Source of the DNA: Bacteroidaceae bacterium
GTDB lineage: Bacteria; Bacteroidota; Bacteroidia; Bacteroidales; Bacteroidaceae
NCBI GenBank assembly: GCA_017642425.1
Contig: JAGCPB010000046.1
Coordinates: 1-40,700 of the forward strand
Direction of reading: 5' to 3'
Length of the DNA stretch: 40,700 bases
In this document: positions 25,573 through 34,155 of the stretch, piece by piece
How positions within the stretch are numbered: position 1 is the first letter of the stretch
Layout of the letters: each line of letters starts with the position of its first letter
Translations under genes and position numbers: made by a program
The notes under the pieces: model-generated
What the model was told of the DNA's origin: nothing
The model's input: the letters and a program-made list of their open reading frames with translations, nothing else
Databases searched by the model: none

Positions 25573-26565
25573 TTACTTTCTGTCAATGATAACGGTCATA
25601 CCGGGGCGCAGATTCTCAACTTTCTGCTCTGGAACGGCACGGACCTCGAATGTCTTAAGGTCATACTGACCGTTCACCTTGGTGGCCTTCCATGCGGCGT
25701 AAGAACCCAGGTCACGCATATATGTAACCTTGATTGGGACAGTTTTGTCCAATGCCGGGACATATGCGTCACGCACGGCTCCCATGGTAAGGTCCTGCAG
25801 CAGGTCCTCACGCACGTTGAAACTTACCCACACCTGGTCCATAACTGCTATGTTCATTATGGGGGCGCCGGTACCTACCAACTCGCCTACCATGGGAAAT
25901 ATCTCGCTGACCTCGCCGTCAAGTGTTGCAGTCAGGACCGTCTCCTCAATGTATGAGTTGACCTCGGCTACGACGCCCTCGGCCTGACGCATCTGTGCGG
26001 CTGCCATCTCCTTGACCTCCTTCTCGGCTCCGTTAACGGCCATGTCATACTGAGACTTGGCTGCTCTCTCTGTTGCGGCTGCTGCATCATACTGGGCCTT
26101 GGCCTCGTCACGTTTCTGCTCGCTCACAACACCCTCCTTAAAGAGGTTCTCTACACGGCGATAAGATTTTTCATATATATCCAGACCTGCCTTGGCTTTC
26201 TGCCAGATCTCATATGCGCCCTGGATCTGCTCCTCACGGGCACCCTTCTGTGCCTTGGCGTTCTGGGCGGTTGCTGCACTCAGAACAGCCTCTGCCTGGG
26301 CTTGCTTGGCATTGATATCGGGAGTATCAAGAATGGCCAGGGTATCGCCTGCATGTACAAACTGACCCTCCTGAACCAGGATCCTGAGTATACGTCCCGG
26401 AACCTTGCTCGATACACGGTACTCGCTCACCTCGGCCTGTCCCTGAACAATCTCAGGAACACGATGCTTGAAGGTGTAGATACCTACCGCGCACACAATT
26501 ACAACTACAACGAAGAATGCCGTCAATGACAGCGCGATGTTCATTTTTTGTGTCTTGTTGTCCAT
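25573..26565 (-). CDS. HlyD-type membrane fusion (periplasmic adaptor) protein
   Basis: A 330-residue adaptor with one N-terminal membrane helix (LSLTAFFVVVVIVCAVGIYTF), a first lipoyl half (YRVSSKVPGRILRILVQEGQ, VHAGDTLAILDTPD), a long coiled-coil hairpin (residues ~80-215, rich in Ala, Glu and Lys), the second lipoyl half (TVLTATLDGEVSEIFPMVGE) and a beta-barrel (VWVSFNVREDLL). It would bridge the two inner-membrane permeases and the TolC-like channel. Twenty-seven bases separate it from the TolC gene upstream. Confidence 0.92.
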   Translation of the reverse strand: MDNKTQKMNIALSLTAFFVVVVIVCAVGIYTFKHRVPEIVQGQAEVSEYRVSSKVPGRILRILVQEGQFVHAGDTLAILDTPDINAKQAQAEAVLSAATAQNAKAQKGAREEQIQGAYEIWQKAKAGLDIYEKSYRRVENLFKEGVVSEQKRDEAKAQYDAAAATERAAKSQYDMAVNGAEKEVKEMAAAQMRQAEGVVAEVNSYIEETVLTATLDGEVSEIFPMVGELVGTGAPIMNIAVMDQVWVSFNVREDLLQDLTMGAVRDAYVPALDKTVPIKVTYMRDLGSYAAWKATKVNGQYDLKTFEVRAVPEQKVENLRPGMTVIIDRK

Positions 26566-26592
26566 ATCTTTATGTTTTTGTCTTTTCCTACA

Positions 26593-28098
26593 TTACTTAA
26601 GCTGTCCTGTTGCCTGACGCAGATATACGGTTGCCATGATCCGGTCAATGCGGGCATCAATCTCCTCTGAGTGTGCCTTGAGCCATGCAGTCTGTGCAGC
26701 CAGCACAAGTGATGACTCCACCACGCCCTCCTGGAAACCTATGTTTGCTATTCGCAGGTTCTCCTCGGCATTCTCCATATTCTTTAGGGCCATTTCCAGG
26801 CGTGAGTCCGCCTCGGCAATCTTCTTCTCATACTGGTTTACCTGCAGAGAGACCTTGCCTTTGGCATCATCCAACTGATATTGGGTAAGTATCACGTCCG
26901 ATTTTGCCTTGCGGTACTTGTTCACGCCCTCACCAAAGTGGAATACCGGAATCCTGGCCACAACGCCTACGTTCCACATTCCGTGAAAGTCATTGGCAAA
27001 ACCGTCGCTTGCCGACGGGTTGGTTATCAGATAGTTGCCCATCAATGCCACGGTAGGCAGATAATCGGCACGGACAATCTTGGATTTAAGGTCATACATG
27101 TTCACAGCCAGTTGCAGGCTCTTCAGCTCAGGACGGTCCTCATACAGGTCCTCCTGAGTATATGTAACCTCATCGGCCGGGATATCCAGATTCTCATTCA
27201 TCTCATCCTTGAGCATTATATCGCTGTCCAGAGGCATTCCGCAAAGCTGGCAGAGCAGCATCTTGGAGAGTGCAAGACCGTTCCTGGCTTTTATCTGGCT
27301 CATCTCAGCCTCATTAAGCTTTACTCTTACTGAAAGCTGGTCAGATGCAGTAGCCACGCCCTCGTTCTTCATTATCTCCACGTTCTTGTCCATCTGCTGC
27401 AGCAGCTCCACATACTGGTCGGTAAGACGCAGCTTGTTGGCCACCGATACAATCTGCCAGTAAGCTTCATCAACCGTAACCAGCACTTTCTGGTCCTCAC
27501 CGCTCAGCTGTGTCTCGGCCAGCTCCTTGGCGTATGCAGCCACCTTATTATATGCGCGTATCTTGCCGCCCACATAGATAGGCTCCTCTACCGTAATTGC
27601 TCCCACATAGACATTCTGTATATCCAGAGTCAGGTCATCGGCAAAATCCTGTCCCATCTGGTTAAGGGTACCGGCCACATCGGCTGTTGACATCTTGTTT
27701 ATCATGTAATTCACGGTATTCTTTACCGTGGCGTCACTCATGTACAATGATAGGAAATTGGGGTCACTCATGAGTGAAGTCTGTATGCCCGATGTCAAAG
27801 ATGTACCCATATTTGAAAGGGTGTTGCGTTGGTCCTCACTGGCCAGATTGATGTTCTCGCTGTTGTGCAGATACATGGCTGTTGCCGACACCTTGGGCAG
27901 ATAGTTTGCAAAAGCGGTTTTGGTGTCATATTCGGCAGCCGCAACCTTCTCCTTTGCCATCTTGGACTGGCCGTTGTTCTCAAGCGCCATTTCCCTGCAC
28001 TCCTCAAGTGTCAGGACAGTCTGGGCGCCGCACCTTGCAGAAGGTACGGCAACCAACATCAGGCAGGCCATCAACAGATTTCTACTGGAATGTTTCAT
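26593..28098 (-). CDS. TolC-family outer-membrane efflux protein
   Basis: A 501-residue protein with a signal peptide (MKHSSRNLLMACLMLVAVPS...) and two homologous halves of the outer membrane efflux protein fold: LTLEECREMALENNGQ at the start of the first, then VTVDEAYWQIVSVANKLRLT, and in the second VSLQVNQYEKKIAEADSRLEMALKN with the NLRIANIGFQEG signature. Long amphipathic helices dominate. It is the first gene of a four-gene export operon and is divergent from an AraC regulator, the probable controller. Confidence 0.92.
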   Translation of the reverse strand: MKHSSRNLLMACLMLVAVPSARCGAQTVLTLEECREMALENNGQSKMAKEKVAAAEYDTKTAFANYLPKVSATAMYLHNSENINLASEDQRNTLSNMGTSLTSGIQTSLMSDPNFLSLYMSDATVKNTVNYMINKMSTADVAGTLNQMGQDFADDLTLDIQNVYVGAITVEEPIYVGGKIRAYNKVAAYAKELAETQLSGEDQKVLVTVDEAYWQIVSVANKLRLTDQYVELLQQMDKNVEIMKNEGVATASDQLSVRVKLNEAEMSQIKARNGLALSKMLLCQLCGMPLDSDIMLKDEMNENLDIPADEVTYTQEDLYEDRPELKSLQLAVNMYDLKSKIVRADYLPTVALMGNYLITNPSASDGFANDFHGMWNVGVVARIPVFHFGEGVNKYRKAKSDVILTQYQLDDAKGKVSLQVNQYEKKIAEADSRLEMALKNMENAEENLRIANIGFQEGVVESSLVLAAQTAWLKAHSEEIDARIDRIMATVYLRQATGQLK

Positions 28099-28138
28099 AT
28101 CTTAAATACCTTTTTGTTTTCCGTTTTAATTTCGGGTG

Positions 28139-28252
28139 CAAAATTAATGCCATTGCAATATTCCAAGGGAATCTTTTTAATCACTTATTGTATCTATTGG
28201 TCGAAAATACCAACTAATAGGTATCAAATATCAAATAAACGTATTACTTTTG
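28139..28252. promoter_or_regulatory. Divergent promoter region between tolC-like and araC-like genes
   Basis: For the leftward operon a TAATTTTG box lies at 28146-28139, 41 bases before its ATG. For the rightward regulator TACTTTTG lies at 28245-28252, 24 bases before the ATG at 28276. Neither has a clear -33 element. Between them is the small inverted repeat TTGGT-N7-ACCAA (28197-28213), a possible operator. Regulation is inferred. Confidence 0.45.
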
Positions 28253-28275
28253 GCATAAAATCAAAGCAAATAGAG

Positions 28276-29187
28276 ATGGAATCGTATTCAGAGACGCTCA
28301 TCACACCCTCCAAAATCAAGCTGATGGTACCCTCCGGTATATCACTGGGAATAGGTGATGACTTCTTTATTTCACGCCTGCAGGAGAAACCTCAGTACAA
28401 GTATCTGCGCTATCCTTTCCGCGTGGACTGCTATCTGGCCGCATACTGTGTGGAGGGATCTGTTGACTGTTCTGTCAATCTTAATGATTATCATCTTACC
28501 ACAGGTACTCTGCTGCTCATCACACCCGGCAATATAGTCAAGATTACACAGCCTGACGAGTTGGAAGAGGGTCTGCGATTCACCCTGATTTGCGCCTCCA
28601 CCTCTTTTATATCAGGAATAGGCATCAATCCCAGCAAGTTCCTGGTTGAGGCTGTAGAGGTTCTGCGTGATCCATGCATCCATCTTTCGACCGATGAGGC
28701 TGAGATGCTGCACAAATATGTCAATCTGGCACTTGACATAACAAAGGCAAATCCCCAGTTCTTACAGGAGAGCATAGCAGGACTGGTATCATCGGTATTC
28801 TACCAGTTCGCCGGATTCCTGGCAGACTCCAAGCGCCGTCAGGATATGGAAAAGCCGGCACGCACCACCCGCCAGCGCCAGATGCTGGAGCAGTTCATAA
28901 AACTGGCCATTACAGACCATGCAAAAGAGCACCTGGTGGGCTATTATGCCGATAAGATGTGCGTCACGCCCAAATACCTCTCCAAGATAGTGAAGGAGAC
29001 CAGCGGCCGTTCCGTACCTGACTGGCTCAGCGAACTGCTCATCCTTGACGCAAAGAACATGCTGCGTCACACTGACATGACAATAAAGGAAATCTCAGCC
29101 AACCTGAATTTCCCCAGCCAGTCATTCTTCTTCCGATTTTTCAAGAATCACACCGGCCAGACTCCTACCCAATACCGGGAGGAATAG
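28276..29187 (+). CDS. AraC-family transcriptional regulator
   Basis: A 303-residue protein. The N-terminal ~170 residues look like a cupin-type sensing domain (YPFRVDCYLAAYCVEG, LTTGTLLLITPGNIVKIT). The C-terminal ~100 residues hold the two helix-turn-helix units (HLVGYYADKMCVTPKYLSKI, then MTIKEISANLNFPSQSFFFR) ending with the conserved FKNHTGQTPTQYRE. The frame is open to 27829, but that extension is antisense to the tolC-like gene and lies before the promoter, so the ATG at 28276 was chosen. Being divergent, it probably regulates the export operon. Confidence 0.9.
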   Translation: MESYSETLITPSKIKLMVPSGISLGIGDDFFISRLQEKPQYKYLRYPFRVDCYLAAYCVEGSVDCSVNLNDYHLTTGTLLLITPGNIVKITQPDELEEGLRFTLICASTSFISGIGINPSKFLVEAVEVLRDPCIHLSTDEAEMLHKYVNLALDITKANPQFLQESIAGLVSSVFYQFAGFLADSKRRQDMEKPARTTRQRQMLEQFIKLAITDHAKEHLVGYYADKMCVTPKYLSKIVKETSGRSVPDWLSELLILDAKNMLRHTDMTIKEISANLNFPSQSFFFRFFKNHTGQTPTQYREE

Positions 29188-29217
29188 GTGACAAAGGGGA
29201 CGGTTCTGTTTGTCATC
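29187..29217. repeat. REP-like palindrome with GGGGACGGTTCTG core
   Basis: GGTGACAAA (29187-29195) and TTTGTCATC (29209-29217) form an inverted repeat with one mismatch around the core GGGGACGGTTCTG. It begins on the last base of the araC-like stop codon. Very similar elements are, from memory, scattered in many bacterial genomes alongside REP-associated tyrosine (Y1) transposases. No such transposase is in this window. Confidence 0.5.
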
Positions 29218-29224
29218 TTTTCAT

Positions 29225-29232
29225 TACATTTG
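29225..29232 (+). promoter_or_regulatory. -7 box before the btuC-like operon
   Basis: TACATTTG, 19 bases before the ATG at 29251. The only TTTG nearby (29209-29212) is too close (12 bases), so the promoter is incomplete. No cobalamin riboswitch lies between the araC-like gene and this operon: the whole spacer is 63 bases. Confidence 0.45.
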
Positions 29233-29250
29233 TAGTCTCAATCAACAAAA

Positions 29251-30291
29251 ATGAAGGGAGAGAAAAGAAAAACCGGCTATTTGATAGCGGCACTGGTCAT
29301 TGCTGTGCTGGTGCTGTTTTTCCTGAACCTGTGCTGGGGTACTGTGCATATTCCGCTTAGGGATGTGGTTGCATCGCTTACTGGCGGCGGGGCCAGCCGT
29401 GAGAGCTGGGATTTCATTATCCGTGAGTCTCGACTGCCGTCGGCTGTCACAGCCTTGCTGGCAGGTGCATCGCTTGCTGCATCCGGTTTGATGCTGCAGA
29501 CCGCTTTCCGCAATCCCTTGGCCGGTCCTGACATACTGGGCATAAACGGCGGTGCAGGACTGGGTGTAGCACTGGTTATGCTGCTGTTTGGCGGTAATCT
29601 CACTATGGGCAATCTGACGCTGGGTGGATCTGTATCGGTAATAATAGGTGCTTTTGTGGGTGCTATTGCCGTGACTGCGCTGATTCTTTACCTCTCTACC
29701 AGGCTCAAGAATCCGGTCATGCTGCTGATTGTGGGTATCATGGTGAGTTATCTGGCATCGGCTATCATATCCCTGCTCAATTTCTTCTCTACGGCCGAGG
29801 GCGTTCACTCTTACACCATGTGGGGTATGGGTAACTTTGGCGGAGTATCTATGGGACAACTTCCGGTGTATTGTGTGGTTTCGGCGGCAGGATTGCTGAT
29901 AGCGGTTTCACTGATAAAACCGCTCAATGCGCTGCTACTGGGCGATATGTATGCCGAGAACCTGGGTGTGAACATTATCCGGACCCGTAACTGGCTGCTG
30001 CTGTCAACCAGTCTGCTGGTGGCTATCATAACCGCATACTGCGGTCCCGTTTCATTTATCGGACTGGCTGTGCCGCATATAGGAAGGCTGATGCTGCAGT
30101 CCAGCAACCATCGCAGCCTGATGCCGGTAACCATACTGACAGGTGCTGTAGTTGCGCTGCTGTGCAACGTGCTCAGCTCCATTCCCGGAAACCGCGGCCT
30201 GATTCCGCTCAATGCCATCACGCCCGCCATCGGCGCGCCGGTAATTCTTTACGTGCTATTAAAAAACAGACATAACCAATTGCAATTATGA
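29251..30291 (+). CDS. btuC: FecCD-family ABC permease, probably cobalamin (BtuC-like)
   Basis: A 346-residue permease with about ten helices and the FecCD hallmarks: RLPSAVTALLAGASLAASGL, MLQTAFRNPLAGPDILGING, GIMVSYLASAIISLL, MWGMGNFGG, VNIIRTRNWLLLS and CGPVSFIGLAVPHIGRLM, the last being the ATPase-coupling loop. Members import ferric siderophores, heme or B12. B12 is inferred from the riboswitch operon with a permease-less BtuF 8 kb away; iron cannot be excluded. It overlaps the esterase gene by four bases. No BtuD-type ATPase is adjacent. Confidence 0.85.
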   Translation: MKGEKRKTGYLIAALVIAVLVLFFLNLCWGTVHIPLRDVVASLTGGGASRESWDFIIRESRLPSAVTALLAGASLAASGLMLQTAFRNPLAGPDILGINGGAGLGVALVMLLFGGNLTMGNLTLGGSVSVIIGAFVGAIAVTALILYLSTRLKNPVMLLIVGIMVSYLASAIISLLNFFSTAEGVHSYTMWGMGNFGGVSMGQLPVYCVVSAAGLLIAVSLIKPLNALLLGDMYAENLGVNIIRTRNWLLLSTSLLVAIITAYCGPVSFIGLAVPHIGRLMLQSSNHRSLMPVTILTGAVVALLCNVLSSIPGNRGLIPLNAITPAIGAPVILYVLLKNRHNQLQL

Positions 30292-31457
30292 GGACTTCAA
30301 AGATTTTGGCCGTCATGCTTACGGCAGTTATGTGCAGCTATGCTGCCGCTCAGAGACCACGAATGGAGAGTTTTCCCGAGGGCTCGTACTCTCCCGTCAC
30401 CAACATAAACCGCAACAGTTATCCGCGTGTTTTGGCCGATAACAGTGTGATGTTCCGCGTTCAGGCCCCGCAGGCCCAGAACGTGCAGATTGATTTGGGT
30501 GGTACCAAATATGATATGACCAAGGGCGAGAACGGCGCATGGACCGTTACCACAAAGCCGCAGGTGCCGGGTTTCCACTACTACAACCTGTTCATAGACA
30601 ATGTATCCGTGTCCGATCCCGCCAGCCAGCCGTTTTACGGTTGCAGCCGATGGACAAGCGCCATTGAGATAAAGGAGGATGGCATGGATGTGTTTGAGGT
30701 ACAGGATGTGCCTCACGGCGAGGTCAATACAGTTTACTACTACTCAAAGGTTGAGGAGGCATGGCGTCCGCTTATGGTCTATACTCCTGCCGGTTACAAT
30801 GAGGGTAAGCAGGAGTATCCGGTAGTCTATATCCAGCACGGTGGCGGTGAAGATCATCGCGGTTGGATGGAGCAGGGCCGTACTGCCATGATTATGGATA
30901 ACCTTATTGCCGCAGGAAAGGCTGTGCCTATGATCGTGGTTAGCGCTAACAGCAACGTAACATCCAGGAGCGGTGGCATGGGCGGCGGTTACAGCTGGCA
31001 GGGTATGCAGACATTCCGCAGTGAGCTGATTGATAATGTAATTCCTTTCGTGGAGAAGACATACCGTGCCAAGAAGGACCGCAAGAGCCGTGCAATGTGC
31101 GGATTGTCAATGGGTGGCGGTCAGGCATTCTATATTGGCCTGCGTGACCCGGAGGTATTTGCAAATGTGGGCGTATTCTCTACCGGAATGTTCGGCGGAA
31201 TATCGGGTGCCGCAAACTTTGATCTTGAGGCTGAATGTCCGGGCATGCTGTCAGATACCAAGAACTTCAACAAGCAGTTTGACGTGTTCTTCCTTAGCTG
31301 CGGCGAGCAGGATCCCCGTATTGAATATACACGCAACATAGTAAAGAAGATGCGTGACGGCGGTGTGGAGGTCAAGTTCAACTCATACCCCGGCGACCAT
31401 GAGTGGCAGGTTTGGCGCAAGTCACTGCATGAATTCGCACAATACTTGTTCAAGTAG
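30288..31457 (+). CDS. Secreted CE1-type esterase with N-terminal E-set domain
   Basis: A 389-residue exported protein (signal MRTSKILAVMLTAVMCSYAAAQ). Residues ~45-125 form an early-set (CBM48-like) beta-sandwich (SVMFRVQAPQAQNVQIDLGG). Residues ~140-389 are an alpha/beta-hydrolase of the feruloyl/acetyl-xylan esterase D group: YNEGKQEYPVVYIQHGGGED, nucleophile serine in CGLSMGGGQAF, and the catalytic histidine in YPGDHEWQVW. Such enzymes remove acyl groups from plant polysaccharides. The start overlaps the btuC-like stop (ATGA), which is an odd partnership for a glycan esterase. Confidence 0.9.
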   Translation: MRTSKILAVMLTAVMCSYAAAQRPRMESFPEGSYSPVTNINRNSYPRVLADNSVMFRVQAPQAQNVQIDLGGTKYDMTKGENGAWTVTTKPQVPGFHYYNLFIDNVSVSDPASQPFYGCSRWTSAIEIKEDGMDVFEVQDVPHGEVNTVYYYSKVEEAWRPLMVYTPAGYNEGKQEYPVVYIQHGGGEDHRGWMEQGRTAMIMDNLIAAGKAVPMIVVSANSNVTSRSGGMGGGYSWQGMQTFRSELIDNVIPFVEKTYRAKKDRKSRAMCGLSMGGGQAFYIGLRDPEVFANVGVFSTGMFGGISGAANFDLEAECPGMLSDTKNFNKQFDVFFLSCGEQDPRIEYTRNIVKKMRDGGVEVKFNSYPGDHEWQVWRKSLHEFAQYLFK

Positions 31458-31466
31458 TTTTTATTG

Positions 31467-32507
31467 ATGATTATTGAGATTCTGACGGAGTCGTTGCGCA
31501 CCGCAGTTCTGGTAACGGGACTGGTGGTGATCATGATGATGCTCATTGAGGTGTTCAACGTGCGCTCCGACGGACGTATGTTCAGCGGCCTCAAGAACCG
31601 CCGTGTGGGGCAGGTACTGCTGTCGGCGGCACTGGGTGCCATTCCCGGATGCATGGGCGGATTCGCGTCAGTATCTCTTTATACTCACGGCCTTATAAGT
31701 TTTGGTGCGCTGATAGCCATGATGATTGCATCATCGGGTGATGAGGCGTTCGTGATGCTGGCTATGTTTCCAGGTCGTTCAGCCTGGATATTCCTGATAT
31801 TGTTCGTTGTTGCGGTTGTAATAGGTCTGCTGGTGGACCTGTTCCACAGCAAATATGATGGCTGCCACTCCATGAACGTGCATGATGAGGACCGTGAGCC
31901 GGGACATGAGCATAAGCACGAGCGTCATTACGGCTGGCAGCGCATTGTCATGTTCCTGGGCGTGCTGGTGTTTCTGGGCGCATTGCTGGCCGGCTGGCTG
32001 GAAGCTGATGAGCCCGATGCTGTATCGGGCAGTTTCAATCTTCTCTCAGAGGAGTGGATGTATTGGCTGTTCGCAGCTTTGAGCCTTGCCGTGCTGGGTA
32101 TGCTCCTGTTTGCAGGTGACCACTTTGTTGAGGAGCACCTGTGGGAGCACATAGTATGTAATCATCTGCCAAGTATCTTTCTGTGGACATTCGGTACAAT
32201 CGTGGTAATCGGAGTGCTGATGTCATATTTTGATATTACGACATGGGTCAGTGACAACACAATCCTGATGATACTGTTGGCAGCCGCAATAGGAATCATT
32301 CCTGAGTCTGGACCACATTTGGTGTTCATATCATTATACGCTGCCGGAGTTGTGCCACTGCCGGTATTGCTGGCCAGCTGCATAAGTCAGGACGGTCACG
32401 CATCATTACCGCTTCTGGCACAAAGCCGCGGCGCATTCCTCAAGGCCAAACTAATCAACGTTTGCGTTAGCATTGGAGTTGGCTTGTTCTGCATTTTGCT
32501 GGTCTGA
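31467..32507 (+). CDS. Putative metal exporter (ArsP_2/putative manganese transporter family)
   Basis: A 346-residue polytopic protein with an internal duplication: GAIPGCMGGFASVSLYTHG in the first half matches GIIPESGPHLVFISLYAAG in the second, each followed by a helix and SSGDEAF or SQDGHAS. A histidine-rich cytoplasmic or periplasmic loop (HSMNVHDEDREPGHEHKHER, about residues 135-155) would bind divalent metal. The family is described as putative 10-helix heavy-metal exporters; manganese is a database name rather than proof. A TTG one codon upstream extends the frame, but the ATG at 31467 is preferred. It follows the esterase by nine bases, so it likely shares the transcript. Confidence 0.75.
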   Translation: MIIEILTESLRTAVLVTGLVVIMMMLIEVFNVRSDGRMFSGLKNRRVGQVLLSAALGAIPGCMGGFASVSLYTHGLISFGALIAMMIASSGDEAFVMLAMFPGRSAWIFLILFVVAVVIGLLVDLFHSKYDGCHSMNVHDEDREPGHEHKHERHYGWQRIVMFLGVLVFLGALLAGWLEADEPDAVSGSFNLLSEEWMYWLFAALSLAVLGMLLFAGDHFVEEHLWEHIVCNHLPSIFLWTFGTIVVIGVLMSYFDITTWVSDNTILMILLAAAIGIIPESGPHLVFISLYAAGVVPLPVLLASCISQDGHASLPLLAQSRGAFLKAKLINVCVSIGVGLFCILLV

Positions 32508-32582
32508 TCATAGAGTTATTACAGACTTTATTTCTATCTTTAGGTCCGTTTTGGACAACATCAACAAATAAAAAATATAACA

Positions 32583-33104
32583 ATGAAGAAATTATTTTTT
32601 GCAGCAGCCGTAATGGCTCTCTTTACAGTGAATGCAAACGCTCAGTTCGGATTCGGTGCTCCCCAGCAGCAGGGTGGCGAGCCCAAGGCTCCCGAACTTG
32701 AGTATGTGGTACGTCTTAACGTTACCCTTGGCCAGGCCTATTCATCGGGCGACAACGGCAAGGGTACCCGCACCATAATTCCTATCACCGGCGGTACTTT
32801 TGAGGGTCCCAATATCAAGGGCGAGGTTCTGCCCGGCGGTGCAGACTATCAGCTGGCTGTTGACGGCCGCAATGAGGTTGAGGCAATCTACTGCATCCGT
32901 ACCGATGACGGCGTAAACATCCATGTCCGCAACAACGGCATCATCAAGATGGGTGGCCAGGGTGGCATGTATTTCCGTTGCGCCCCCAAGTTTGAGGCTC
33001 CCAAGGACAGCAAGTACGCCTGGATGAATGAGTGCCTGTTCCTGTGTCAGCCCGGCTTCGGCGCAGGTGGAGGCATCACACTCGACGTCTGGAAAGTCAA
33101 GTAA
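32583..33104 (+). CDS. Exported DUF3237 domain protein
   Basis: A 173-residue protein with a signal peptide ([21 protein letters not shown]) and a DUF3237 domain: [55 protein letters not shown] and [13 protein letters not shown]. The fold is a small beta-barrel of unknown activity in the family. A TATCTTTA -7-like box lies at 32535-32542, so it is probably transcribed alone. Its last eight bases overlap the convergent leuB gene. Confidence 0.85.
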   Translation: MKKLFFAAAVMALFTVNANAQFGFGAPQQQGGEPKAPELEYVVRLNVTLGQAYSSGDNGKGTRTIIPITGGTFEGPNIKGEVLPGGADYQLAVDGRNEVEAIYCIRTDDGVNIHVRNNGIIKMGGQGGMYFRCAPKFEAPKDSKYAWMNECLFLCQPGFGAGGGITLDVWKVK

Positions 33105-34155
33105 GCATATAATCCACAATCCACTGACCTACTTCGCGGGTGCCGTATTTTGCGGTGCCCGCGATTTGTATTTCGGGGGTGCGGACGTTGGCGTCCAGCG
33201 AGGCTTGGACGGCTTTGCGGATCAGGGCGCCTTCCTCATTCAGGCCGAAATACTCGAACATCATGGCGGCGCTCAGAATCTGGGCGATAGGATTGGCTAT
33301 GTTGAGGCCTTTACCCTGGGGCCATGAGCCATGAACCGGTTCAAATACGGGAGTATGCTCTCCTGTTGATGCGCTGGGCAGCAGGCCCATGGATCCTGTT
33401 ATACACGACGCCTCATCGGTAAGGATATCTCCAAAGGTATTCTCGGTTACTATCACATCAAAGAAACGCGGCTCCTGGATCATGCGCATGGAGGCGTTGT
33501 CCACGAACATGAAATCGGTGGTCACGTCGGGATAATCCCTCATCATCTCCATGGCAACATTGCGCCACAGGCGGGAGCTGGCCAGCACGTTGGCCTTATC
33601 AACCACGGTCAGATGTTTCTTACGGGCCAGGGCGTATTTGTAGCCCACGCGTAGGATGCGCTCCACCTCGGCACGGCTGTACAGGTTGGTGTCAAATGCC
33701 TCATCGGTGCCCTCTTTCTTGGGGCCGAAATACATGCCGCCGGTAAGCTCGCGGATGCATATGAAATCGGCACCGCTCACAATCTCATCCTTAAGAGGTG
33801 ACTTGTGCACCAGGCAGTCAAATGTCTCTATGGGGCGTATGTTGGCGTACAGACCAAGTTTCTTGCGCATGGCCAGCAGACCCTGCTCCGGACGAACTTT
33901 TGATGTGGGGTCGTTGTCATACTTGGGGTCACCAACGGCTGCAAACAGTACGGCGTCACACTCCATGCAGGTTTGGAAAGTCTCATCGGGGAACGGGTCT
34001 CCCACCAGGTCTATGGCATGCGCGCCGCAAATCGCCTCGCGGTACTCAACCTCATGTCCAAACTTTTGGGCTACGGCATTAACTACAGCCACACCCTGCT
34101 CCATTATCTCGGGACCTATGCCGTCGCCGGCCAGGACTGCAATCTTAAGTTTCAT
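33097..34155 (-). CDS. leuB: 3-isopropylmalate dehydrogenase
   Basis: A 352-residue NAD-dependent beta-decarboxylating dehydrogenase: [19 protein letters not shown] at the N-terminus, [13 protein letters not shown] with the catalytic region, the [16 protein letters not shown] signature, [11 protein letters not shown], and [14 protein letters not shown]. It oxidises 3-isopropylmalate to 2-oxoisocaproate and in many bacteria also accepts methylmalate derived from citramalate, giving 2-oxobutyrate. It is the last gene of the leu operon and overlaps the fusion gene by four bases (ATGA). Confidence 0.96.
   Translation of the reverse strand: MKLKIAVLAGDGIGPEIMEQGVAVVNAVAQKFGHEVEYREAICGAHAIDLVGDPFPDETFQTCMECDAVLFAAVGDPKYDNDPTSKVRPEQGLLAMRKKLGLYANIRPIETFDCLVHKSPLKDEIVSGADFICIRELTGGMYFGPKKEGTDEAFDTNLYSRAEVERILRVGYKYALARKKHLTVVDKANVLASSRLWRNVAMEMMRDYPDVTTDFMFVDNASMRMIQEPRFFDVIVTENTFGDILTDEASCITGSMGLLPSASTGEHTPVFEPVHGSWPQGKGLNIANPIAQILSAAMMFEYFGLNEEGALIRKAVQASLDANVRTPEIQIAGTAKYGTREVGQWIVDYMLT

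Noticed and set aside
27829-28275. N-terminal extension of the AraC-like gene
   Set aside because: It is antisense to the tolC-like gene and lies upstream of the -7 box at 28245-28252.
29242-29859. A 205-codon minus-strand frame rich in Gln, His and Arg
   Set aside because: Antisense shadow of the btuC-like gene.
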